DNA of 64,000 nucleotides from Ferruginibacter sp. HRS2-29 (GTDB lineage: Bacteria; Bacteroidota; Bacteroidia; Chitinophagales; Chitinophagaceae): NCBI RefSeq assembly GCF_024343615.1, contig NZ_RJUB01000156.1, positions 1 to 64,000 on the forward strand, given 5' to 3'. The position numbers were made by a program, and so were the translations under genes. The notes under the pieces were generated by a model that searched no databases, was not told where the DNA came from, and saw only the letters and a program-made list of their open reading frames with translations. This document shows positions 43,807 to 52,913 of the stretch, in pieces (positions within the stretch are counted from its first letter, which is position 1; every line of letters begins with the position of its first letter).

Positions 43807-46087
43807 AATTGCCGTACACACAAAGAAACTTGATCCTCATCACCTTCAGCTGCTCCCAGGTAAAATTGCTGTCCGCCATTTCTTCCTGTGCTACCTGCAA
43901 GGAAGAAGTTTCGCAGCTTTTGAAATAATCCATGATCTCTTCCTGTTCGTATTCGTCTACCATTTCATCAATGGCATAATCGAGGTTGAGCTTGGTGCCG
44001 CTGGCAACGATGGTTTCCATTTCTTCCAGAAGTTCGTCGATGCGGAGTTCTTTATTTTTCGCGATGGTTTCGAGGCCGATCTTTTTATCTACATTCTGGA
44101 TGATGAAGATCTTATTGTTGTTCTTGTTCACCACACTCTTCATCACAAAATCATCCGGGCGGATCACATCATTTTCTTCCACGTATTGATTGATCACATC
44201 AAGGAACGGTTTACCATAACGCAGCGATTTCCCTTTGCTCACCCCGCTGATCTTTTCCAGTTCAGCCATGGTGGTGGGGTACATCGTAGCCATATCTTCC
44301 AGCGAGCTTTCGAGGAAGATGACGAACGGCGGAAGGTTTTTTTCTTTGGAAACTTTTTTGCGCAACTCTTTCAACAGGTCTAACAACTTTTCATCTACAG
44401 CGCTGCTCGCAGGTCCGGATGGTTCATTGGCCTCATCATCCGCGTTGGCATCTTCAAAAAGATTGTTGAGCACTATCTTGAATGAAGCAGGTTTCTTCAG
44501 GAACGCCCTGCCTTTCTTCGTGATCTTGAGCACTCCATATTCCACGATATCTTTTTCCAGCAACCCTTCCAGCAACATCTGGCGGATCAGGCTGCTCCAG
44601 AAATTGGTATCCTTATCATTGCCGCTGGCAAAAACGTCGAGTGCCTCATGGCGGTACATCTGCACCTGAGGCGTGGCTTTACCGGCAAGGATCAACAAAG
44701 TATATTCAATAGCGAATTGCTCGCCCAATGCATCGATGGCTTTCAAAGCCGTTACCGCATCTGCTTTCGCCTCTACTTTTTCTTTAGGGTTTAGGCAGTT
44801 GTCGCAATGGCCACAGCTCTTTTCATCGTTGTATTCTTCGCCGAAGTAATACAACAAGGTTTTGCGGCGGCATACGCTGCTTTCCGCATACGATACCGTT
44901 TCGTTGATCAGCTGTGCGCCCACTTCACGCTCACTCAGGGGTTTGTCGCGCATCAGGTGTTCCAGCTTCGCCACGTCTTTATGGGAGTAATACAGGATAC
45001 ATTTTCCTTCCATGCCATCACGTCCGGCACGGCCTGTTTCCTGGTAATAATTTTCGATGGATTTGGGGATGTTGTAATGGATTACAAAACGTACATCAGG
45101 TTTGTCGATGCCCATCCCGAATGCGATGGTGGCAACGATCACCGATACATCTTCGTTGAGGAATTCATCCTGGCGTTTCGCCCTCAGCTTCGCATCCAGC
45201 CCGGCATGATAAGCCACCGCTTTGATGCCATTGGCCATCAGCATGGCCGCCAGCTCTTCGGTGGTTTTGCGGTTGAGGGTATAAATGATCCCGCTCTTGT
45301 CTTTATGCTGTTGTATGAAACGAACGATGCTTTTATTGGTCTGGTCGAGATTGATTTTTGGAAGGATCTCGTAATAAAGATTGCCCCTGTTAAAAGAAGA
45401 AATGAAAACTTCCGCGTTGCGCAGCCCTAAATTCTTGATGATATCGCTCTGAACTTTTGGGGTAGCCGTGGCCGTTAGTGCAATGATAGGAATATCAGGG
45501 TTGATGAGGTCCATCATTTCTTTCAGCCTGCGGTATTCAGGGCGGAAATCGTGGCCCCATTCGGAGATACAATGCGCTTCATCTACCGCGAAAAAAGAAA
45601 TTTTGAGTTCCTTGAAGAAATTGATGTTCTCTTCCTTCGTGAGCGTTTCCGGCGCCACATAGAGCATCTTGGTCTTACCACTGGTGAGGTCGTCCCTCAC
45701 TGTTTTCTGCTGCCCCTTATTTAAAGTGCTGTTGAGAAAATGCGCCACATCGTCTTTGCTGCTGTAGCTGCGTACCAGGTCTACCTGGTTTTTCATCAGG
45801 GCTATGAGCGGCGATACGATGATGGCCACCCCTTCGCTTACCATTGCCGGCAATTGATAACAAAGGCTTTTGCCGCCGCCGGTAGGCATGATCACAAATG
45901 TGTCGTTGCCGGCCAGTAAATTTTCTATGATCTTTTCCTGTGGGCCTTTAAAACCGTCGAAACCAAAAGCATCCTGGAGTTTCGATGCCAGGTCGCCCGA
46001 AATATTTAATGAAGCAGGTTTTGAAGCCGCGGCTTTTTTGGGAGCCGCTTTCTTGGTCGTTTTGGGTGTTGCTTTAACTGTAGCCAT
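43805..46087 (-). CDS. recQ: ATP-dependent DNA helicase RecQ
   Basis: A 760-residue superfamily 2 helicase. A low-complexity Lys/Ala N-terminus (about 1-30) precedes the Q motif and Walker A MPTGGGKSLCYQL. Next come AVDEAHCISEWGHDFRPEYRRL (DEAH box), AFGMGIDKPDVRFVIHYN, the zinc-binding CRRKTLLYYFGEE with CGHCDNC, a winged helix and an HRDC domain (about 572-650). About 110 further residues (IIQNVDKKIGLETIAKNKEL onward) form an extra C-terminal region common in Bacteroidota RecQ. It unwinds recombination intermediates and stalled forks. The stop lies in the repeat arm. Confidence 0.95.
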   Translation of the reverse strand: MATVKATPKTTKKAAPKKAAASKPASLNISGDLASKLQDAFGFDGFKGPQEKIIENLLAGNDTFVIMPTGGGKSLCYQLPAMVSEGVAIIVSPLIALMKNQVDLVRSYSSKDDVAHFLNSTLNKGQQKTVRDDLTSGKTKMLYVAPETLTKEENINFFKELKISFFAVDEAHCISEWGHDFRPEYRRLKEMMDLINPDIPIIALTATATPKVQSDIIKNLGLRNAEVFISSFNRGNLYYEILPKINLDQTNKSIVRFIQQHKDKSGIIYTLNRKTTEELAAMLMANGIKAVAYHAGLDAKLRAKRQDEFLNEDVSVIVATIAFGMGIDKPDVRFVIHYNIPKSIENYYQETGRAGRDGMEGKCILYYSHKDVAKLEHLMRDKPLSEREVGAQLINETVSYAESSVCRRKTLLYYFGEEYNDEKSCGHCDNCLNPKEKVEAKADAVTALKAIDALGEQFAIEYTLLILAGKATPQVQMYRHEALDVFASGNDKDTNFWSSLIRQMLLEGLLEKDIVEYGVLKITKKGRAFLKKPASFKIVLNNLFEDANADDEANEPSGPASSAVDEKLLDLLKELRKKVSKEKNLPPFVIFLESSLEDMATMYPTTMAELEKISGVSKGKSLRYGKPFLDVINQYVEENDVIRPDDFVMKSVVNKNNNKIFIIQNVDKKIGLETIAKNKELRIDELLEEMETIVASGTKLNLDYAIDEMVDEYEQEEIMDYFKSCETSSLQVAQEEMADSNFTWEQLKVMRIKFLCVYGN

Positions 46088-46139
46088 AATTTTTGTGCCT
46101 TACCCTGTAAAAGGTATACCAGGCAGTTTTATTTGAAAC

Positions 46140-46515
46140 GGGTTTTTCATAAGGGCAACGAAGTTACTCTTCCGGCCCTGTAAAATCAAATGCCAACGGC
46201 ATTGTTTTGAATGCTTTAAAAAGATTTAACAAAGCCGAAACGTTCTTTAAGATAACAATAAAAATCGGTAAACGGACATATTTATTAAAATATATTTACA
46301 TGCGAAAAGATGCAGGAAACAAGTTACATTGGGCGGCGAATTCTTTCTTTATTGTCGGCCGGTTTTCCCTGGTCTGTCAGCCTGGCCGATAGCTATCGGG
46401 ATGTCGAAGGCTTATTTTAGTCAAAAATGTGCAAGGCTTCGGCCCTTCGATAAACTCAGGATAAATTCAGCTCAGCCTGGCAGGCTTTTTAAATATTGGC
46501 ACCGGATCAGCATCC
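46140..46515. other. Gene-free spacer with repeats
   Basis: Between recQ and kdsD. The first part is AT-rich with no supported gene. Around 46380-46480 are repeat phrases (see separate entry). The kdsD promoter follows. Confidence 0.5.
46380..46480. repeat. Mixed palindromic phrases, CCGATAGCTATCGG and CAGCCTGGC
   Basis: 46386-46399 is a perfect 14-base palindrome. CAGCCTGGC occurs at 46379-46387 and near 46475. The phrase CCTTCGATAAACTCAGG (near 46446) resembles short repeats widespread in Bacteroidota genomes. Arms do not form one long pair here. Confidence 0.5.
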
Positions 46516-46546
46516 TTTGCTTTTTGGCTGATTTGCACTAGGTTTG
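46516..46546 (+). promoter_or_regulatory. Promoter of the kdsD-manC operon
   Basis: TTTG (46516-46519), exactly 19 bases, TAGGTTTG (46539-46546). The ATG follows 14 bases later, so the leader is very short. Confidence 0.8.
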
Positions 46547-46560
46547 CGCCTTGATTTAAC

Positions 46561-47526
46561 ATGGATAAACAACAGATCATAAACAGCGCCCGGCGCACCA
46601 TCGAGCTACAGGCCGCGTCGGTAGCGGGATTGCTCGCATTCGTAAACGACGGGTTTGTGAAAGCGGTGGAGCGGGTGATCATTTGCCAGGGCAGGCTGGT
46701 AGTGAGCGGTATCGGCAAAAGTGCCATTGTAGCCCAAAAGATCGTTGCCACCATGAACAGTACCGGCACGCCCGCTTTATTCATGCATGCGGCAGATGCC
46801 ATACATGGCGACCTGGGCATGGTACAGGAAAACGATGTGGTGCTGCTGATCAGCAAAAGCGGCGACAGCCCGGAAATAAAAGTATTGGTGCCGCTGGTGA
46901 AAAATTTTGGCAATACCCTCATCGGGATGGTAGGGAACATACAGTCTTACCTGGCCGAAAAAAGTGATATAGTGCTGAACACGACCATCATACAGGAGGC
47001 ATGTCCCAATAACCTGGCGCCTACTACCAGCACTACCGCACAGATGGTGATGGGAGATGCGTTGGCGATATGCCTGATGGAAACAAAGGGCTTCAATTCC
47101 GACGATTTCGCCCGCTTTCACCCGGGAGGGGCGCTTGGCAAAAAATTGTACCTGCGGGTGAACGACCTGCTTTCGCCCATGGAAAATCCACAGGTGAAGA
47201 CGGATACGCCTATCAAGCATGTGATCTTGGAGATCACTAAAAAAAGATTGGGGGCGGCGGCGGTTGTCAACGATAAACAGGAAGTCATAGGCATTGTAAC
47301 TGATGGCGACATACGCAGGATGCTCGAAAAATATGATGTGCTCACCACGCTTACGGCAAAAGACATCATGAGCACACAGCCAAAGATTATCCAGGCGGAA
47401 GCCCTGGCAATGGAGGCATTTGAAAAGATGAAAGCCAGCAATATCAGCCAGCTGGTGGTATTGAAAGGTGAAATATATGCAGGGATCATTCACCTGCACG
47501 ACCTCGTAAGAGAGGGGATCATTTAA
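46561..47526 (+). CDS. kdsD: Arabinose-5-phosphate isomerase (KpsF/GutQ/KdsD)
   Basis: A 321-residue protein with a SIS domain at about 30-175 (GIGKSAIVAQKIVATMNSTG, LLISKSGDSPE) and two CBS domains at about 205-320 (ITKKRLGAAAVVNDKQEVIG, KDIMSTQPKII). It converts ribulose 5-phosphate to arabinose 5-phosphate, the first step toward Kdo for lipopolysaccharide. kdsB, a later Kdo enzyme, lies 6 kb away on the other strand. The mannose-1-phosphate guanylyltransferase gene starts 9 bases downstream. Confidence 0.95.
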   Translation: MDKQQIINSARRTIELQAASVAGLLAFVNDGFVKAVERVIICQGRLVVSGIGKSAIVAQKIVATMNSTGTPALFMHAADAIHGDLGMVQENDVVLLISKSGDSPEIKVLVPLVKNFGNTLIGMVGNIQSYLAEKSDIVLNTTIIQEACPNNLAPTTSTTAQMVMGDALAICLMETKGFNSDDFARFHPGGALGKKLYLRVNDLLSPMENPQVKTDTPIKHVILEITKKRLGAAAVVNDKQEVIGIVTDGDIRRMLEKYDVLTTLTAKDIMSTQPKIIQAEALAMEAFEKMKASNISQLVVLKGEIYAGIIHLHDLVREGII

Positions 47527-47535
47527 AAAAAAGTT

Positions 47536-48627
47536 ATGAGTACTCTGGATAAGAACAATTATGTGGCCATCATGGCCGGAGGTATCGGAAGCAGGTTTTG
47601 GCCGATGAGCCGGACGAATTATCCTAAACAATTCCTGGATATACTGAATACCGGCCGTACATTGATACAGGCTACTTACGATCGTTTTTTGCAATTCATT
47701 CCCGCGGAAAATATTTATATCGTTACCTCGGTTCAATACAGTGATATCGTGGCCAACCAATTACCCGACCTGCCGAAGGAAAACATCCTGTCGGAGCCTT
47801 CCCGCAAAAATACCGCACCTTGCGTGGCATACGTTTCTTACAAGCTAAAACAGCTGAACCCCAATGCCAACTTGATCTGCGCCCCGGCCGACCACCTGGT
47901 GACAGATCCTGAAACGTTCAAAACTATCTGCCTCGATGCGTTGCATTTTACCTCACACATCAAAGCGCTGGTAACCCTCGGCATCAAACCAACCAACCCG
48001 AATACGGGCTATGGTTATATTCAATACGAATCATTTGCAGTAAGTGAAAATGTGTTTAAGGTAAAAACCTTTACGGAAAAACCTGACCTCGACCTGGCGA
48101 AAACCTTCATCGCCAGCGGCGACTTTTTATGGAACGCGGGCATATTTGTTTGGGAAGTAAAAAACATTGTGGCGGCATTCGAAAAATACCTGCCCGAAAT
48201 GCACGAAGTATTCGATGCGGAAAAAGCAAATTTCAATACGCCCCGGGAAACGGAAGCGATCGAACGCATCTATCCCCAATGCGTCAATATTTCCATCGAC
48301 TATGGTGTGATGGAAAAAGCCGATAACGTATACGTGATCCCGGCATCCTTTGGCTGGAGCGACCTGGGCACCTGGGCAAGCGCTTACGAAACATTTGAAA
48401 AAGATTATCTCTCCAATGCCGTGGGCGGCAAAAATGTATTTGTGCTCGATGCCACCAACAACATGGTGCATGCCGACCACAAAAAACTGGTGGTGCTGCA
48501 GGGCATCGACGACTTCATCATAGTAGATACGCATGACGTACTCCTGATCTGCAAAAAAGAGAACGAACAGCAGATAAAGGAATATGTGGCGGAAATAAAG
48601 CGCATAAAGGGCGATAAATATCTATAA
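47536..48627 (+). CDS. manC: Mannose-1-phosphate guanylyltransferase
   Basis: A 363-residue nucleotidyltransferase. The nucleotide loop AGGIGSRFWPMSRTNYPKQF and the APADHLV, EKPDLDLA, WNAGIFVW and SFGWSDLGTWASAYE blocks are those of GDP-mannose pyrophosphorylases. It lacks the C-terminal phosphomannose isomerase domain of longer bifunctional enzymes. GDP-mannose supplies glycans of the envelope. It is the second gene of the operon with kdsD (9-base gap). Confidence 0.95.
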   Translation: MSTLDKNNYVAIMAGGIGSRFWPMSRTNYPKQFLDILNTGRTLIQATYDRFLQFIPAENIYIVTSVQYSDIVANQLPDLPKENILSEPSRKNTAPCVAYVSYKLKQLNPNANLICAPADHLVTDPETFKTICLDALHFTSHIKALVTLGIKPTNPNTGYGYIQYESFAVSENVFKVKTFTEKPDLDLAKTFIASGDFLWNAGIFVWEVKNIVAAFEKYLPEMHEVFDAEKANFNTPRETEAIERIYPQCVNISIDYGVMEKADNVYVIPASFGWSDLGTWASAYETFEKDYLSNAVGGKNVFVLDATNNMVHADHKKLVVLQGIDDFIIVDTHDVLLICKKENEQQIKEYVAEIKRIKGDKYL

Positions 48628-48713
48628 TATGCAATATATCGGCTGTTTTCACGTTTCAGAATAGTATCCATACCTGTTCCAGGTGATTGATTCTTTAAAC
48701 CCGAAACAAACCA

Positions 48714-49532
48714 ATGGTGAAACTGCTGCTCATTTTACTGTCGGCATTGCTTATGGCCCCCAATTTTATTGATGTCAACATCAATAAAAAAAATGAGTAC
48801 AATCACAAGGAAGAATTTTCGCCACAGCTGGATTATATAAAGTCGCTCGACCAACTCGAACAGCATACCGATAGCATAGCTACTGCACAACACATCGGGC
48901 AATCCTCCGCGGATTATTTCATTTTACTGGAAACTATCATTGCCGAACGTTTTTATCATGGGTTTTCTCATTACAGGTTAAAGCACAACTGGATCGCTGC
49001 AGTAAGCGAAAGGCTGATCGGCTACGGCCTCGCCTGCAAGGTAAATCCGGAAGACATATTGCAAAGCAAGGCCGGCGCCTGCTCACAACAGGCAGCGGTG
49101 ATGATGGCGATTGCCAAACGCAAACACGTGGATTACCGCAGTGTTGGTTTCCCTCACCATTACGCCATGGAAGTGAACGTGAACGGCTGCTGGTATTTCC
49201 TGGATCCCAACATGGAACCGCTCATATCGAAAGAACAGCGGATGGAAGAAAGCTGGCATGGTCGAAGCGACGAACTCAAGCAGTTTTACGATGCCGATCA
49301 GCACGGCAATATGGATTATGCTTTCGGTACCGGGCTGCAACCGAACTACGGATCTGTAAATGCCAACCCGGCGCCAAGGTTGAAAATATTTCACTCCATC
49401 ACCTGGCTGTTGTCGCGTACAATCTGGTGCCTGCCCTTGATGCTGGCATTCGCTAAAAGAAGGAGAACATCGCCCTCGGCAAAACCGGCTTACTACGCGG
49501 AACAGAATCTGTTTCCATTGTTACCGGCGTAA
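48714..49532 (+). CDS. Transglutaminase-like exported or anchored protein
   Basis: A 272-residue protein with an N-terminal hydrophobic helix (MVKLLLILLSALLMAPN) and a second one near 230-245 followed by basic residues. The middle shows a Cys-His-Asp triad pattern: AGACSQQAAVMMAIAKRK (Cys), FPHHYAMEV (His) and YFLDPNMEP (Asp), as in transglutaminase-like cysteine peptidase domains. The function is unknown; possible roles are wall or glycan processing. It lies between manC and an aminotransferase. Confidence 0.68.
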   Translation: MVKLLLILLSALLMAPNFIDVNINKKNEYNHKEEFSPQLDYIKSLDQLEQHTDSIATAQHIGQSSADYFILLETIIAERFYHGFSHYRLKHNWIAAVSERLIGYGLACKVNPEDILQSKAGACSQQAAVMMAIAKRKHVDYRSVGFPHHYAMEVNVNGCWYFLDPNMEPLISKEQRMEESWHGRSDELKQFYDADQHGNMDYAFGTGLQPNYGSVNANPAPRLKIFHSITWLLSRTIWCLPLMLAFAKRRRTSPSAKPAYYAEQNLFPLLPA

Positions 49533-49541
49533 CCATTATTT

Positions 49542-50717
49542 TTGGAGGGCATAATAAAGCACTCAACTTTGACTCCTTCCATACATAGCAAATTGCCCGA
49601 TGTAGGCACTACCATATTCACCGTAATAAGTGCGCTGGCAGCGGAACACAATGCCATCAACCTCGGACAGGGCTTTCCCGATTTCTCTATGGATAGCCGG
49701 CTGAGCAATCTTGTGGCCAATGCCATGAACAACGGGCACAACCAATATGTACACATGAATGGTTTGCCGCTCTTACGGCAACGGATAGCCGAAAAAGTAC
49801 AATCGCTTTACAATACTTCCATCAACCCGGACAGCGAGATCACCATCACTCCGGGCGGCACGTATGCCATCTATACAGCATTGACAACCATCCTGCAAAA
49901 AGGCGATGAAGTAATAGTATTCGAACCTGCATACGACAGTTATATTCCCAACATAGAGATCAACGGTGCTGTGGCAGTACCGGTGCCGCTGTTGTTTCCC
50001 GATTACACGATAGACTGGGAATTGGTGAAACAAAAAATAACGCCGAAAACAAAAGCCATCATCATCAATTCGCCCCATAACCCCACGGGCAGCCTGCTGC
50101 GGGAAATTGATATCGTGGCCTTGCAACAGCTGGTGAAGGATTCGGGTATCTTCATCATCAGCGATGAAGTATATGAACACCTTGTTTTTGATGATAAAAA
50201 ACACCTCTCCATTTTGAAATATCCTGATCTGTACGAACGTAGTTTTGTATGTTTTTCATTTGGCAAAACATACCATTGCACGGGTTGGAAAATGGGGTAT
50301 TGTATTGCCCCACCTGCGTGGATGAAGGAGTTCAGGAAAGTACACCAGTTCAATTGTTTTAGCTGCCATAGCCCTGTACAGTTTGCGCTGGCAGAATTTT
50401 TACAGGAAAAAGAAGCCTATCTCGAACTCGGAAGATCGTTGCAGCAAAAAAGGGATTTCTTTCTGGAAGCGATGAAGCCTGCAAGGTTTGAGGCTTTGCC
50501 TTCGCATGGCAGTTATTTTCAGCTGTATAGTTATGCGGGCATCAGCGATGAAAAGGAATATGACTTTGCCCTTCGGCTGGTAAAAGAATGTGGAGTGGCT
50601 GCAATTCCTGTTTCTGCATTTTACAAAGGCGGACAGGAGAACAAAGTGGTACGTTTTTGCTTCGCAAAAAAAGAAGAAACGTTGGAAAAAGCTGCGTTGT
50701 TATTAAGAAAGTTATAG
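49542..50717 (+). CDS. Methionine-type aminotransferase (class I/II PLP, YbdL-like)
   Basis: A 391-residue fold-type I aminotransferase: INLGQGFPDF, TPGGTYAIYTALTTIL, NSPHNPTGS, SDEVYEHLVFD, and FGKTYHCTGWKMGY with the PLP lysine. Similar enzymes (YbdL, kynurenine-oxoglutarate aminotransferases) use methionine and aromatic amino acids. There is no ATG or GTG near the expected start. TTG 49542 and TTG 49569 (LTPSIHSKLPDVG, best fit to the family) are the choices. The sequence TATTTTTG at 49537-49544 overlaps the first as a possible -7 element, favouring the second. Confidence 0.9.
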   Translation: MEGIIKHSTLTPSIHSKLPDVGTTIFTVISALAAEHNAINLGQGFPDFSMDSRLSNLVANAMNNGHNQYVHMNGLPLLRQRIAEKVQSLYNTSINPDSEITITPGGTYAIYTALTTILQKGDEVIVFEPAYDSYIPNIEINGAVAVPVPLLFPDYTIDWELVKQKITPKTKAIIINSPHNPTGSLLREIDIVALQQLVKDSGIFIISDEVYEHLVFDDKKHLSILKYPDLYERSFVCFSFGKTYHCTGWKMGYCIAPPAWMKEFRKVHQFNCFSCHSPVQFALAEFLQEKEAYLELGRSLQQKRDFFLEAMKPARFEALPSHGSYFQLYSYAGISDEKEYDFALRLVKECGVAAIPVSAFYKGGQENKVVRFCFAKKEETLEKAALLLRKL

Positions 50718-50799
50718 GGATGGCATCCCTAAGTTTGCCGCAGGCTGTTAAATAATCAAAAAAAATTGAACATTTAGTTTTTTGGTACGTCGAAAAAAA

Positions 50800-50807
50800 T
50801 AGTTTTG
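50800..50807 (+). promoter_or_regulatory. Likely -7 element of the 220-residue lipoprotein gene
   Basis: TAGTTTTG lies 18 bases before the ATG at 50826; TTTG at 50781-50784 gives a short 15-base spacing. Confidence 0.4.
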
Positions 50808-50825
50808 TTGAAACTAAAATTGTTT

Positions 50826-51467
50826 ATGAAAAATATCTTTTTCCTTTTTGCCGCCATTGTCATCGTGGCCGCCTCCTGTGCCCCCAAAATTTATAAGACT
50901 GAAGATTTCGAAAGTAAAACAGCTTCGCATAAGATAGTGGCCATTTTGCCGGCGGAAGTTACCATCGCTCTCAGGCCAAATGAAAAAAAACGTACCACTG
51001 TCGAACAGCTTCGGGAATCGGAAGAAAAAACCGGTACTATGATACAGGATAAAATGTACAGCTGGTTCTTAAGAAGAAGCGGCAAATTCAAATACACTGT
51101 TCAATTCCAGGATATAAGTAAAACAAATGCCTTGCTGCTTCAGAATAATATCAGGTACGCCGATATGAAGGCACACACAAAAGAAGAGCTGGCAAAACTG
51201 CTTGGCGTTGATGCTGTAATTTCCACTTCCGCCTCTATGCAAAAACCCATGAGTGAGGGGGCGGCGGTAGCCATGAGCCTGCTCATTGGATACGCAGGAT
51301 CTACCAATGATGTGCAAACAGCTATCAGCATCAATGAAGCTACAAAAGGCGACCTCGTGTGGAAATACGACTATAACGCAACAGGCTCGGTAGGCAGTAA
51401 TCCCGACAGGCTGGTGAATGCACTTATGCGCAATGCCTCTAAGAAGTTTCCGTACAATGATAAATAA
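50826..51467 (+). CDS. Lipoprotein of the GNA1162/DUF799-like type
   Basis: About 213 residues from the ATG MKNIFFLFAAIVIVAASC, a lipoprotein signal with Cys at the cleavage site. The longer frame from 50805 is excluded by the -7 element. The body has IVAILPAEVTIALRP, LLGVDAVISTSASMQKPMSEG and ISINEATKGDLVWKYDY. This pattern resembles outer-membrane lipoproteins in the CsgG/GNA1162 fold group that assemble or bind periplasmic partners. The function is not shown. A terminator follows. Confidence 0.7.
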   Translation: MKNIFFLFAAIVIVAASCAPKIYKTEDFESKTASHKIVAILPAEVTIALRPNEKKRTTVEQLRESEEKTGTMIQDKMYSWFLRRSGKFKYTVQFQDISKTNALLLQNNIRYADMKAHTKEELAKLLGVDAVISTSASMQKPMSEGAAVAMSLLIGYAGSTNDVQTAISINEATKGDLVWKYDYNATGSVGSNPDRLVNALMRNASKKFPYNDK

Positions 51468-51484
51468 ATTCAAAATATTTTTGC

Positions 51485-51514
51485 AAAGCCATCCTTCTGT
51501 GATGGCTTTTTTTT
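51485..51514 (+). terminator. Intrinsic terminator
   Basis: AAAGCCATC/GATGGCTTT hairpin followed by T-rich sequence. Confidence 0.88.
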
Positions 51515-51524
51515 AGCTTGTAAT

Positions 51525-52814
51525 ATGAATTATACCTGGATAGGGGTTGTTATCCTTTCAATAAGCATAGCATGTACCAATAACAATTCTGCAAAAGAGA
51601 GGGGGCCTCTCCATGTAAGATCTACGGCAGCAGACAGTTTCGCTACATCGACAGAACCATCGGCATCTATCGGAAAGAACGTTTCTTTCAATACCACTTT
51701 TACAGGGGGCATCAAAAAAGACAGTTTCGCCATTCGGCTTGCCAATGGCAAATCCTTTAAGCTGGCCGTACCAAAAGGATTCAAAATAGGAATAGCTGCC
51801 GAAGGGCTGCGCCGCCTGCGTTTCCTGACGCTCAGTCCTGATAAGCGCTTATTCGCCACCGATATGTACGACCGGAGTGATAATACCAAAGGCCGTGTAT
51901 TGATATTTGAGAACTGGGATGAGCAATCGCATAAGTTCGGCAAAGTGACAACTTATCTCGAAGGCCTGCACAACCCCAACCAGGTAGCATTTTACAAGGA
52001 TCATATTTACATAGCCGAAACAGATAAGCTGGTACGATACGCCTACCGGGCGGGCGACAACCAACCTAACGGTGCCCCACAAACGCTGGCCACATTTCCT
52101 GCGTATGGCCTGGGATATAAATATGGCGGCTGGCACCTCACCCGCAGCCTGGCTTTTCACAACGACAAATTATATGTAAGTGTAGGCAGCAGCTGCAATG
52201 CCTGTATTGAAAAAGAAGAGATCAGGGCATCGGTGGTGGAAATGGACCCAGATGGGAAGAACGTGAAATTTTATGCACGCGGCCTGCGTAATTCTGTGGG
52301 AATAAAATGGATCGGCGATGAACTCTGGGCCACCACCATGGGCCGCGACCTGATAGGCCCTGACAAGCCCGAAGATCTTTTTGTAAAAATAAAACGGGAT
52401 GGGTACTACGGCTGGCCATTTTACTTCCAATATCAGAATAAAGTGTACAGCGATGATCAGTTCAAAGATTCTGCAAGGGCTTCATTTGTAAAAAAACCGG
52501 AAGTGGCTTTTGCTGGTTTTAAAGCGCATAGTGCACCCCTGGGCTTCGAATATTTCAAAGACTTTGATGACCCGCTGATCAAAAACAGTGTGCTCGTTTG
52601 CCTGCACGGAAGCACCAGCGTGTGGCGCCAGCGTGGAAATTCGGTGGTGAAAGTGGAAGGCGGAAATAAATACTCCGATATCGTTTCAGGATTTTTAGCA
52701 GGGAAAACAGAAGCGGGCAGATACGGCAGGCCTTGTGATGTGTTGATGAAAGATAGCCGTTCTTTTTACTTTACCGATGATCTGAATGGAGTGTTGTATT
52801 ACGTTTGGAAGTAA
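51525..52814 (+). CDS. PQQ-type glucose/sorbosone dehydrogenase-like lipoprotein
   Basis: A 429-residue exported protein (signal MNYTWIGVVILSISIAC, lipobox-like Cys17). The beta-propeller shows LRRLRFLTLSPDKRLFATDM, YLEGLHNPNQVAFYKDHIYIAET, YGGWHLTRSLAFHNDKLYVSVGSSCNAC, ARGLRNSVGIKW, DGYYGWPF and LGFEYFKDFDDPLIKNSVLV. Members oxidise sugars or sorbosone with pyrroloquinoline quinone; many Bacteroidota homologues are annotated only by fold. It could be an inactive propeller; I cannot verify the PQQ ligands. It is a single gene, with an inverted repeat after it. Confidence 0.82.
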   Translation: MNYTWIGVVILSISIACTNNNSAKERGPLHVRSTAADSFATSTEPSASIGKNVSFNTTFTGGIKKDSFAIRLANGKSFKLAVPKGFKIGIAAEGLRRLRFLTLSPDKRLFATDMYDRSDNTKGRVLIFENWDEQSHKFGKVTTYLEGLHNPNQVAFYKDHIYIAETDKLVRYAYRAGDNQPNGAPQTLATFPAYGLGYKYGGWHLTRSLAFHNDKLYVSVGSSCNACIEKEEIRASVVEMDPDGKNVKFYARGLRNSVGIKWIGDELWATTMGRDLIGPDKPEDLFVKIKRDGYYGWPFYFQYQNKVYSDDQFKDSARASFVKKPEVAFAGFKAHSAPLGFEYFKDFDDPLIKNSVLVCLHGSTSVWRQRGNSVVKVEGGNKYSDIVSGFLAGKTEAGRYGRPCDVLMKDSRSFYFTDDLNGVLYYVWK

Positions 52815-52818
52815 AGCT

Positions 52819-52913
52819 CCCTAAATCCCCCAAGGGGGACTTTGGAAGTCCGTGTTTCTTTAAAGTTTATTCAATTCGTGAAGCCTGTAAAGTCCCCCTT
52901 TGGGGATTTAGGG
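52819..52913. repeat. Inverted repeat, family CCCTAAATCCCCCAAGGGGG (copy 1), overlapping kdsB
   Basis: Arms 52819-52843 and 52889-52913 pair over 25 bases with one mismatch. The right arm lies inside the kdsB reading frame (its last codons), the left one just after the dehydrogenase stop. Second copy at 62269-62367. Confidence 0.93.

Noticed and set aside
46207-46541. Two short plus-strand frames between recQ and kdsD
   Set aside because: They cross repeat phrases and have no promoter at their start.
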